Positions 1-5,373 of a stretch of 6,400 nt of DNA are shown here, piece after piece. Source of the stretch: an uncultured Moraxellaceae bacterium (GTDB lineage: Bacteria > Pseudomonadota > Gammaproteobacteria > Pseudomonadales > Moraxellaceae). A model generated the notes under the pieces. That model was not told the DNA's origin and ran no database searches. It saw only the letters and a list, made by a program, of their open reading frames with translations. The stretch spans positions 1 through 6,400 of the forward strand of contig CALEYY010000143.1 of the NCBI GenBank assembly GCA_937928295.1, in the 5' to 3' direction. Both the position numbers and the translations under genes were made by a program. Every line of letters begins with the position of its first letter. Position 1 is the first letter of the stretch.

Positions 1-669
1 CAGTGTGTTGATGCGCTCGCCAAACGAGGTCATGGCAAATGCCAGCCCGCCCGACTTCGGCTTCAGCAGGTATTTGTAGGGCGATGCCATGCGCGCATGC
101 TTCTCCGGCGTGAAGCGCGTGCCTTCCAGAAAGTTCAACACCAGCACCGGCTGCGTCTTGAACTTCTCGCAAGCCCGGCGCGTGGTTTCAATATCCTTGC
201 CCTTCAACGACGGGTTCTTGCTCACCTGCTCACGCGTGTAGCGCTTCATGAACGGGTAATCCAAGCCCCACCAGGCCATGCCCAGCAGCGGCACCCAGAT
301 CAGCTCCTGCTTCAGAAAGAACTTGAAGAATGGCGTCTTGAAGCCGAACGCTTTCATCACCACCACAATGTCATTCCACGACTGGTGATTGGAGCACACC
401 AGATACTGACCCTTGGGGTCGAGGCCATCCGGCAGGCGGATATCCCACTTCACGCGCATGAACAGCGCAATGTAGATGGAGTTGAAAAACGCCCAAGTCT
501 GCGCGCACCAGGAAGCGAAGCGCGAGCACAGGTCACGCCAGGCGCGAATCGGAATCAGCAGCTTGAAGATGACTGAGATATAAATCGGAATGACCCAGAA
601 TGTGGTGCTGGCAATCATTAACAGCAGCATGAAAAGCGCTTGGACAGAGCGCGGCAACCAAAACAACAT
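1..669 (-). CDS. YihG-type 1-acyl-sn-glycerol-3-phosphate acyltransferase (3' end outside window)
   Basis: Membrane-bound acyltransferase of the PlsC/LPLAT superfamily, expected to move an acyl group onto lysophosphatidic acid at the inner membrane. The first 223 residues are present and the frame is open at base 1; relatives run to about 290-310 residues, so the C-terminus is missing. Visible features are a hydrophobic N-terminus (about residues 8-40), the catalytic NHxxxxD motif as NHQSWND (H95, D100), and the LPA-binding EGTR motif (182-185). The 'PFMKRYTREQ' and 'GKDIETTRRACEKF' stretches are typical of the E. coli YihG/YihG-like subgroup rather than of PlsC itself. The ATG at 669 is preceded by GAGGAAGG, a good ribosome site lying in the 15-nt gap after the upstream propeller gene, so the two are probably cotranscribed. 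Family assignment is firm; acyl-chain preference cannot be read. Confidence 0.9.
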   Translation of the reverse strand, partial: MLFWLPRSVQALFMLLLMIASTTFWVIPIYISVIFKLLIPIRAWRDLCSRFASWCAQTWAFFNSIYIALFMRVKWDIRLPDGLDPKGQYLVCSNHQSWNDIVVVMKAFGFKTPFFKFFLKQELIWVPLLGMAWWGLDYPFMKRYTREQVSKNPSLKGKDIETTRRACEKFKTQPVLVLNFLEGTRFTPEKHARMASPYKYLLKPKSGGLAFAMTSFGERINTL

Positions 670-684
670 AATCCTTCCTCACAG

Positions 685-1893
685 TTATTGGCCGGGCACA
701 CCTTCGGTGCCGGGCTTGAAACGAAAGATGCGATACGGCGCCTGCGCGCGCATATGCGACTTGCTGCGAAACATCTGATCGGGAATGGCCGAGTCCGCCA
801 CATAAAGCCAGCCATCCGGCCCGAACGACAAGGCATCGGCCCAGCGCAAGCGCTGCACATCCTGCACCACTGTGCTGAGTAAGCCCGCCGGTGTCATCTT
901 CATGACGCTGCCATGCTCCACATCGGTGATGAAGATATTGTCGTTCCTGTCCATCGACAAGCCATCATTCAGCGGCTTGCGGCCCAGCGCTTTTACCTGT
1001 AGCGCCGCCTGCGCCGCCTCGGCACGCGTCAACGCCGCCGTGGGCACACTGAACAAGGTGTCATGCGCCATCGCGCCAAAAACCAGCATCTGATCATTCT
1101 TGCTGATGGCAATGCCATCCAGACCCGGCTTCAAGGTAAACAGACCGCCCAGCCACGACATGTCCTTGGTTGCTGTGCGGATCAGCCACGACTGCGGCAT
1201 CACCGACGGATCACCCTCCAGCGCGCGCCAGGCATCGCTCGTCTTCAGATCCACCACCACAATACCGGGGCTGTTACGCACAAAACTGGCATCGGCAATA
1301 TAAGCCATGCTGCCCGTTGAGTTGACTTGCAGATCCTGCAGAAACGACCCCTTGGGCGCCACATCCGCCTTGAACGCGATGTCTTTCACGACCTTGCCGG
1401 TGTGCGTGTCAAAGCCCAGCAGTCTTGGCTGACGCAAGCCATGCTGGCCATGATCGATAGTCCACAGCGTGCCACGCGCATCAATCACCAGGCCCATCAC
1501 GGCATCAAACAACTCCGCTTGGGCAGCCTCCGACGGGAAGGCATGAATCCGGCCATCCAGCTCGCGCACCAACAGTTTGTTGCCTGCGGGCCGCGACTCG
1601 GGATGCACCGTGAAAAACACCCGACCATCGCCAGCCACCGCGACATTGCCCAGCGGCTCCGGGTAGGCCAGCACCTCCTCCAGCACCGGCATATTGGCCG
1701 TGGGCAGCGTCAGATCGGGGTACGGCTTGCCTCCGCCAAAACGCAAATAAATGCCGCCGATGATCAAGGCCAGCAACACGATAGCCAGCAAGGCTCGCTT
1801 CATGCCCGGCGTCTTGCCCGGCGCGCCACGCGCCTTGCGGTAGTGTCGGGCGCTGTGCCGGACTAATCGCTTCTGCTCTGCCTTTTTCAACAT
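685..1893 (-). CDS. Membrane-anchored major royal jelly/yellow-family beta-propeller (L-dopachrome tautomerase-related)
   Basis: 402-residue protein resembling the bacterial branch of the MRJP/yellow family (PF03022), often named L-dopachrome tautomerase-related; the bacterial function is unproven. Residues 1-33 are very basic (12 Lys/Arg), residues about 34-50 are one hydrophobic span, and the rest is a predicted periplasmic propeller. Family landmarks include 'FLQDLQVNSTGSMAYIAD' (about 174-191), 'GIVVVDLKTSDAWRALEGDPSV' (about 200-221), 'GLDGIAISKNDQMLVFGAM' (about 247-265) and 'LSFGPDGWLYVADS' (about 355-368). The start at 1893 is chosen because AGGAAG sits 8 nt upstream. An in-frame ATG at 1980 has no ribosome site, and the ATG at 1803 would give a cleaner signal sequence but also lacks one. 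No catalytic residues are conserved well enough to name a reaction. The acyltransferase follows after 15 nt, suggesting an envelope role (inference). Confidence 0.8.
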   Translation of the reverse strand: MLKKAEQKRLVRHSARHYRKARGAPGKTPGMKRALLAIVLLALIIGGIYLRFGGGKPYPDLTLPTANMPVLEEVLAYPEPLGNVAVAGDGRVFFTVHPESRPAGNKLLVRELDGRIHAFPSEAAQAELFDAVMGLVIDARGTLWTIDHGQHGLRQPRLLGFDTHTGKVVKDIAFKADVAPKGSFLQDLQVNSTGSMAYIADASFVRNSPGIVVVDLKTSDAWRALEGDPSVMPQSWLIRTATKDMSWLGGLFTLKPGLDGIAISKNDQMLVFGAMAHDTLFSVPTAALTRAEAAQAALQVKALGRKPLNDGLSMDRNDNIFITDVEHGSVMKMTPAGLLSTVVQDVQRLRWADALSFGPDGWLYVADSAIPDQMFRSKSHMRAQAPYRIFRFKPGTEGVPGQ

Positions 1894-1997
1894 GGAGACG
1901 GCTTCCTGTATGACAAAAACAAGGTGGTGCCAGAGAGGCTCCCCAGAGATGGCAACAAGGTAACAGAACTCTAGGGTCATTTATTGTCGGACAGGCA

Positions 1998-2025
1998 TTT
2001 TCAAGCCCTTCAGCTTGTGTATGCT
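1998..2025 (+). promoter_or_regulatory. Possible sigma70 promoter for the SDR gene
   Basis: TTTTCA at 1998-2003 (4 of 6 to the -35 consensus), a 16-bp spacer and TATGCT at 2020-2025 (4 of 6 to the -10). It lies about 37 bp before the GTG start. It is the best pair I find in the divergent intergenic region but is weak. Confidence 0.3.
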
Positions 2026-2062
2026 CAGCCTCATTCAACATGACCAGCCTCAGGAGCACCCC

Positions 2063-2845
2063 GTGAGCTTATCTCTCTTTGATTTGACCGGCCAAACCGC
2101 CCTCATCACGGGCGGTTCACGCGGCCTCGGCCTGCAGATGGCCCAGGCGCTGGGCAGTGCCGGCGCACGCATCATCATCAGCTCGCGCAAGGCCAGCGAT
2201 CTTGAAGCCGCGACAACACAGCTGCGTGCTGCCGGTATCGACGCCGACTGGATTGCCGCCGATGCCGGCCAGCCCGACAGCATTGCTGCACTCGCCGCCG
2301 AAGCCCTGCGCCGACTCGGCCACATCGATATTCTGATCAACAATGCCGGTGCCAGCTGGGGTGCAGCCGCCAGCGAACACCCACTGGCCGCTTGGGACAA
2401 GGTTATGGACTTGAATGTGCGCGGCTATTTCCTGCTCGCCCAAGCCATCGCGCGTGACTCCATGATTGCCCGCCGCCACGGCCGCATCATCAACCTCGCC
2501 TCCATTGCCGGCCTCGGCGGCAACCCGCCCTGGATGCAGACCATCGCCTATAACACCAGCAAAGGCGCCGTGGTCAACTTCACCCGTGCACTCGCCTGCG
2601 AATGGGGCCAGTTCGGCATCACCGTGAATGCCATTGCCCCCGGCTTTTTCCCGAGCAAGATGTCACAAGGCTTGATCGATTCCGTGGGCAGCGATGCCAT
2701 GGCCAAGCAGGCACCGTTGCAGCGCCTCGGCGATGAACAGGATTTGATGGGTGCCACGCTGCTGTTTGCCAGCGCCGCCGGCAAGCACATCAGCGGCCAG
2801 ATCCTCGCCGTGGATGGCGGGCTGAGTGCCGTAGTAGGCGGCTAA
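2063..2845 (+). CDS. Classical short-chain dehydrogenase/reductase (gluconate 5-dehydrogenase / 3-oxoacyl-ACP reductase-like)
   Basis: 260-residue cytosolic NAD(P)(H)-dependent oxidoreductase with a single Rossmann domain and the usual classical-SDR length. It has the cofactor motif TGGSRGLG (16-23), NNAG (93-96), and the catalytic tetrad N118, S147, Y163 and K167 (YNTSK), then the PG turn (193-194) and the C-terminal 'GQILAVDGG' strand. Arg20 in the glycine loop and Arg42 after the second strand are the positions that usually favour NADP(H). All catalytic residues are intact. The start is GTG at 2063, because CAGGAG at 2051-2056 sits 6 nt upstream; the open frame continues further 5' to 2015 but without a ribosome site. 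It is monocistronic, divergent from the propeller gene and convergent with the CDGSH-hydrolase gene. Substrate is unknown: sugar-acid, 3-oxoacyl and steroid-like SDRs share this pattern. Confidence 0.88.
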   Translation: MSLSLFDLTGQTALITGGSRGLGLQMAQALGSAGARIIISSRKASDLEAATTQLRAAGIDADWIAADAGQPDSIAALAAEALRRLGHIDILINNAGASWGAAASEHPLAAWDKVMDLNVRGYFLLAQAIARDSMIARRHGRIINLASIAGLGGNPPWMQTIAYNTSKGAVVNFTRALACEWGQFGITVNAIAPGFFPSKMSQGLIDSVGSDAMAKQAPLQRLGDEQDLMGATLLFASAAGKHISGQILAVDGGLSAVVGG

Positions 2846-2861
2846 CGGCCAGAGTAGACGG

Positions 2862-2897
2862 CTGAGCGGCAGCGCCGGGAGCGGGACTGTCGCTCAG
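2862..2897 (+). other. Inverted repeat between convergent genes, possible terminator without U-tract
   Basis: CTGAGCGGCAG (2862-2872) pairs with CTGTCGCTCAG (2887-2897) around a 14-nt loop, an 11-bp stem with one G-U pair on the plus-strand RNA (a C-A mismatch on the minus-strand RNA). It begins 17 nt after the SDR stop, and its right arm covers the stop codon of the convergent gene. There is no T-run, so intrinsic termination is doubtful; an RNA 3'-end stabiliser is equally possible. Confidence 0.35.
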
Positions 2898-3925
2898 GCC
2901 AAGGTGCTGAGCGCCGCCAGCAACGGCGCCAGCACCCACTCGGCCACCACCGGATGCACGCGCTCTGGCGGGAAGCAGCGCGCCAGCGTCAGATGATCAA
3001 TCGCATCCATCTTCGCCAGTGCAATGTTCTCCAGCGCCATGCCCTGCTGTGCCGGCAAGGCATTGCCGGACGGCCACGGGTCAGTGCCCATCACATCGGC
3101 GTGTGAATAGATATTGAGCAAGCGCTTGATATTGTTCGGCAAACGGCGCACACGAAAGCCCCATTGCGCCGGATGCAGCCGCCCCACGCCGCCTGCCGCC
3201 AGGCTCGCCACCAACGCCACGGCATGTCCTCGCGCAGCCAAAACCTTCGCCACTTTCAGCACCTGAAAGCCGCCCTGGCTATAGCCGATCAGCACCAGAG
3301 GCCGATGATGCGGCACGGCGGCGGCCAGAAAATCGGCGATCTCGGATGGAGCGCAATCATTGCTGAACAGGCTGGCATCGGCAAACCCGGCATCGCGCAC
3401 CCACCGCAGCAGGTTGCGCTCCATGTGCGTGCCGGCCAGAAAGCCGTGAATCAGGACAATGCGCGGGCCGAGGCTATTGGCTGGCGCATCGGAACGCCAG
3501 GCTGATGGCTGTAATGACGGCATGGCCTGCTCCTTAAGCTGACTAGTCTTGAGCTGATTGGCCTTCATGTGGCGCTGATAATGCTCCGGCAAGCGATTGT
3601 GCGCGGCATCGCAATACGGTGGCTGACGGGTGAACTTGCAGGTACAAATCCAATCCAGCTGACTGCGCTTGGGCGTAAACAGCAGTGGCTGCCAGTCAGT
3701 GCCGGCATGGCTGCCATCGCAAAAAGGCTGCTTTTGCGACAAACCGCAGCTGCACCAGGCATAGCGCCGGCCAGCTTCCAGCGCGACCAGGGCCGGCTCC
3801 ATGCAATCCACACGCGGCAACGGGCTAGAAACTACCGCGCTGGCCACCGACGCCGGCGAGAACACCTGCACAGCCGACGCCAGACGATCTTCAGGCCGCT
3901 CCGACTTCCCCCACAATTTCAGCAT
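2894..3925 (-). CDS. Dual-CDGSH iron-sulfur domain fused to alpha/beta-hydrolase
   Basis: 343-residue protein joining two families in one frame. Residues 1-41 are an extension I do not recognise. CDGSH module 1 has ligands C58, C60, C69 and H73 (WCSCGLSQKQPFCDGSH); module 2 has C94, C96, C105 and H109 (CTCKFTRQPPYCDAAH, with the usual Gly replaced by Ala). Each should hold a [2Fe-2S] cluster with three Cys and one His. A repetitive linker (about 120-134) leads to an alpha/beta-hydrolase: oxyanion-side 'VLIHGF' (H160-G161), nucleophile S216 in GYSQGG, probable acid D277 or D282, and probable catalytic H311 ('DHLTLARC'). The hydrolase substrate is unknown. ATG 3925 is chosen; GTG 3937 and ATG 3802 are alternatives. 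A strong ribosome site precedes ATG 3523, so a hydrolase-only product of 209 residues is possible. It is convergent with the SDR. Domain calls are firm; the fusion could in principle reflect two adjacent genes that lost their stop. Confidence 0.85.
   Translation of the reverse strand: MLKLWGKSERPEDRLASAVQVFSPASVASAVVSSPLPRVDCMEPALVALEAGRRYAWCSCGLSQKQPFCDGSHAGTDWQPLLFTPKRSQLDWICTCKFTRQPPYCDAAHNRLPEHYQRHMKANQLKTSQLKEQAMPSLQPSAWRSDAPANSLGPRIVLIHGFLAGTHMERNLLRWVRDAGFADASLFSNDCAPSEIADFLAAAVPHHRPLVLIGYSQGGFQVLKVAKVLAARGHAVALVASLAAGGVGRLHPAQWGFRVRRLPNNIKRLLNIYSHADVMGTDPWPSGNALPAQQGMALENIALAKMDAIDHLTLARCFPPERVHPVVAEWVLAPLLAALSTLA
3521..3535 (-). promoter_or_regulatory. Internal ribosome binding site and ATG at the CDGSH/hydrolase junction
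   Basis: On the minus strand TTAAGGAG is followed by the 6-nt spacer CAGGCC and an in-frame ATG (3523-3521), which would start the hydrolase alone as 'MPSLQPSAW'. This matches the anti-Shine-Dalgarno better than the site at the head of the full ORF (a loose GGGGTGG). Either internal initiation yields a second product or this is the relic of a once separate gene. Confidence 0.6.
3533..3557 (-). repeat. Short direct repeat in the domain linker
   Basis: CTTAAGCTGA (3533-3542) and CTTGAGCTGA (3548-3557) differ at one base and are spaced at a 15-bp period, giving the in-frame peptide repeat QLKTS-QLKEQ. The left copy forms the 5' part of the internal ribosome site. It is probably a local duplication that lengthened the linker. 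Confidence 0.6.
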
Positions 3926-4061
3926 CCTGCCATCCACCCCAGATTAAAACGGTCGTGTACCGCAACGCGTAAAGTATGGCAGCGAACGCAGCGGTGGCAG
4001 CAAGCCTGAAGCATCGGCCTAACGAAATACCTTGGCGATGTAATCAGCGCGCCACCCATAG

Positions 4062-4337
4062 CTTGCCAACCACGCGTTGAACAAGCACAGCGCCATGCTT
4101 ACTGTAAATGTCGAAAGGGTTATTAGAGGCTGCCATTGCGCCTTCAACTACCTGCAGCGTACGCCCGGCGCTCATGTCATCAACATAGCTTCAGCCACTG
4201 CCATAGGCCGGACTGCTGTCGCTGGCTACTCGCCTTGCACCACCAGCCATGAGCCGCTGGGTTGTGCAACGCATCGCGCGATGATATTGCGTGGACTGCC
4301 GCATATCGCGCTTTGTCTGAGCTATTCCACTGACTAG
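4062..4337 (+). pseudogene. Decayed fragment of a second short-chain dehydrogenase
   Basis: From about 4077 to 4229 the plus frame reads 'HSAMLTVNVERVIRGCHCAFNYLQ' and then 'RTPGAHVINIASATAIG', a close match to the middle of SDRs of the type 'MLAVNVxGVxxGCHAAFPYLKxTPGAxVINMxSASAIYG'. The NV asparagine and the serine of 'IASATA' are kept. The Tyr of the YxxxK motif is kept (YSPCT, codon 4227-4229) but the catalytic Lys has become Thr, and one residue near 'AIG' seems deleted. No Rossmann glycine loop is found upstream, where a TAG sits at 4059-4061, and the frame after 4240 loses SDR character before the TAG at 4335. It is not a paralogous copy of the 2063-2845 gene, which is a different SDR subtype. 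In the rest of this gap (3926-4061 and 4240-4340) I see no gene. Confidence 0.65.
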
Positions 4338-4341
4338 CCCC

Positions 4342-4380
4342 AGAAAGACAAAAGGGCTAACCGTTTCCGGTTAACCCTTT
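4342..4380 (-). terminator. Intrinsic terminator after tRNA-Arg
   Basis: Minus strand: AAAGGGTTAACCG, GAAA tetraloop, CGGTTAGCCCTTT, then TGTCTTTCT. The 13-bp stem contains one G-U pair when transcribed on the minus strand, but a C-A mismatch on the plus strand, so it is built for minus-strand transcription. It lies 8 nt past the encoded CCA of tRNA-Arg. Confidence 0.8.
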
Positions 4381-4388
4381 GTTTTGTA

Positions 4389-4465
4389 TGGTGCGCCCAG
4401 AGAGATTCGAACTCCCGACCCCCAAGTTCGTAGCCTGGTGCTCTATCCAGCTGAGCTATGAGCGC
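4389..4465 (-). tRNA. tRNA-Arg (anticodon ACG)
   Basis: 77 nt including an encoded CCA. The acceptor GCGCTCA pairs with TGGGCGC (one G-U pair), the D-loop region GCTCAGCTGGATAGAGC is canonical, the anticodon arm is CCAGG-CTACGAA-CTTGG with ACG, and the T arm contains GTTCGAA. The wobble A would be edited to inosine, reading CGU, CGC and CGA. It follows tRNA-Ser(GCU), the same order as in the E. coli csrA-serV-argV region. Confidence 0.96.
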
Positions 4466-4481
4466 ATTGTTGAGGCCGCGA

Positions 4482-4510
4482 ATTCTACGCATCGGCCTTG
4501 TTACCGTCAA
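4482..4510 (-). promoter_or_regulatory. Sigma70 promoter of tRNA-Arg
   Basis: Minus strand TTGACG (4510-4505, 5 of 6), 17-bp spacer, TAGAAT (4487-4482, 5 of 6), followed by the GC-rich discriminator TCGCGGCC. Initiation would fall near 4475, about 10 nt before the mature 5' end. The GC-rich discriminator is typical of stable-RNA promoters under stringent control (established for such promoters, inferred here). A perfect palindrome CAAGCGCTTG (4515-4524) lies 4 bp upstream of the -35. Confidence 0.8.
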
Positions 4511-4539
4511 GTTGCAAGCGCTTGTTTTTCAAGCAATCA

Positions 4540-4561
4540 CGCCATTATTTGAATAATGGCG
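4540..4561 (-). other. Palindrome embracing the 3' end of tRNA-Ser
   Basis: CGCCATTATT and AATAATGGCG form a perfect 10-bp inverted repeat separated by 2 nt (in practice about 9 bp with a TCAA loop). On the tRNA transcript its 5' arm is the last acceptor C, the discriminator G and the CCA end. No T-tract follows, so it is not a classical terminator; a 3'-processing or stabilising hairpin is plausible. Confidence 0.6.
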
Positions 4562-4647
4562 GAGAGTGAGGGATTCGAACCCTCGAGGAGCTTTTGACCC
4601 CTACTCCCTTAGCAGGGGAGCACCTTCGGCCACTCGGTCAACTCTCC
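4557..4647 (-). tRNA. tRNA-Ser (anticodon GCT)
   Basis: 91-nt class II tRNA including an encoded CCA. The acceptor is GGAGAGT/ACTCTCC, the anticodon arm CTCCC-CTGCTAA-GGGAG with GCT (reads AGC and AGU), followed by a long variable arm (TAGGGGTCAAAAGCTCCTC region) and T arm with GTTCGAATC. It sits between the chalcone-isomerase-like gene and tRNA-Arg. Confidence 0.96.
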
Positions 4648-4660
4648 AACAAGGTGGGCG

Positions 4661-4689
4661 ATGATACAGAGGCAAAGCCCGCTTGAAAA
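4661..4689 (-). promoter_or_regulatory. Sigma70 promoter of tRNA-Ser
   Basis: Minus strand TTTTCA (4689-4684, 4 of 6), 17-bp spacer, TATCAT (4666-4661, 5 of 6), then the GC-rich discriminator CGCCCACC. Initiation would be near 4654, leaving only about 7 nt of 5' leader for RNase P. It lies in the 74-nt gap after the chalcone-isomerase-like gene. Confidence 0.7.
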
Positions 4690-4721
4690 GGCCGTAACGC
4701 TGCTATTTCCACCAGTTAAGC

Positions 4722-5243
4722 TCATTGATGTGCGAGTTTTAGCAGTTGCCGGCGCATGGCCGGCTCCGAAGTCTTCTCTCCAAGCCAAATGGCAAAAAAT
4801 TGCCGACCAAACTCCGGATCAGCGACTTGGCCTATGCGCTGATCACCTCGGTAAAAGTCCGTTGCGCCCGAGGCCAAGCGCACGGCGCTCAACTCAACAC
4901 CAGGGCCTACATCGGGAAACAAAGCATTCATGGCGCGCAACCACAGCACCAACTTGGCTTCGTTGCTGAAACCTTGCTTGCGCATTTCATCCACCGTTCG
5001 TTGCGCAATTTTTTCGCCTTCGAATTCACGCAGATAGCGTAGCGTCAACACAAAAGGCTGATCCGCTCGATACTGGCCTTTGGGGGCATACAGCGTGGCA
5101 TCGTAAATCTTGAAAAACAGAACTGTGAGTCGTGCCTGCCCTACCACCGCAGGCTGCTCCAGCACTTGCCGCGCTAGATTCAGGTTGGCTTGCGCAGCCC
5201 CCACCCACAACAGACATAGCAGAACCACTAATCCGCGCGACAT
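4722..5243 (-). CDS. Secreted chalcone-isomerase-like family protein
   Basis: 173-residue protein with a clear Sec signal peptide (basic MSRG, hydrophobic 4-15, predicted cut after AQA at residue 19), so the mature protein is about 154 residues in the periplasm. The body resembles the bacterial chalcone-isomerase-like family (Chalcone_3, PF16036 type): 'FKIYDATLYAP' (about 44-54), 'LTLRYLREFEGEKIAQRTVDEMRKQGF' (about 66-92), 'AIWLGEKTSEPAMRRQLL' (about 151-168). Members share the plant chalcone-isomerase fold, but a catalytic role in bacteria is not established. ATG 5243 has GGGAG upstream at a normal distance; the open frame runs further 5' through the csrA terminator and into csrA, so longer starts are rejected. 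It must have its own promoter below that terminator, and I found no convincing one. It interrupts the usual csrA to tRNA-Ser adjacency. Confidence 0.8.
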   Translation of the reverse strand: MSRGLVVLLCLLWVGAAQANLNLARQVLEQPAVVGQARLTVLFFKIYDATLYAPKGQYRADQPFVLTLRYLREFEGEKIAQRTVDEMRKQGFSNEAKLVLWLRAMNALFPDVGPGVELSAVRLASGATDFYRGDQRIGQVADPEFGRQFFAIWLGEKTSEPAMRRQLLKLAHQ

Positions 5244-5316
5244 AATTGCTCTCCCATCCAGTGCTATCGTGCTCAAGCGCAACGACTTTGCAGACGCATC
5301 AAAATGACGCATAAAG

Positions 5317-5355
5317 AAAACAAAAAAGCCTCTACAAGAGAGGCTTTTTTGTTTT
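5317..5355 (-). terminator. Strong intrinsic terminator of csrA
   Basis: A 17-bp perfect stem, 5317-5333 with 5339-5355, around the 5-nt loop; the GC core is GCCTCT/AGAGGC flanked by A- and T-tracts on both sides. It is symmetric enough to work in both directions, but the gene it serves is csrA, whose stop lies 18 nt upstream. Confidence 0.9.
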
Positions 5356-5373
5356 TTTACTGCTGGATAAGGT

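Noticed and set aside
1327..1866. Long plus-strand open frame opposite the propeller gene, and similar frames at 97-576 and 3569-4009
   Set aside because: These mirror real minus-strand genes in GC-rich DNA; they show no family motif and no convincing ribosome site.
1920..1933. Sigma54-like element CTGGCAC-CACC-TTG on the minus strand upstream of the propeller gene
   Set aside because: The spacing between the GG and the expected GC is one base short and the GC is GT, so the essential -24/-12 geometry is not met.
2819..2871. Imperfect repetition of GGCTGAG and GTAG-type words at the SDR end
   Set aside because: The matches are short and broken, and one copy is constrained coding sequence; no regular period.
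3926..4020. Promoter for the CDGSH-hydrolase gene (TTTAAT as a -10 near 3943-3948)
   Set aside because: No matching -35 lies at an acceptable spacing, so the evidence is too weak to annotate.
4044..4147. Two small minus-strand ORFs, one of 30 residues (ATG 4136, stop at 4044-4046) and one of up to 42 residues (TTG 4147, stop at 4019-4021)
   Set aside because: Neither has a good ribosome site nor a recognisable family, and both lie antisense to the SDR relic, whose similarity is much clearer.
5244..5316. Promoter for the chalcone-isomerase-like gene
   Set aside because: Several TTG-containing hexamers exist, but none has a reasonable -10 at 16-18 bp.
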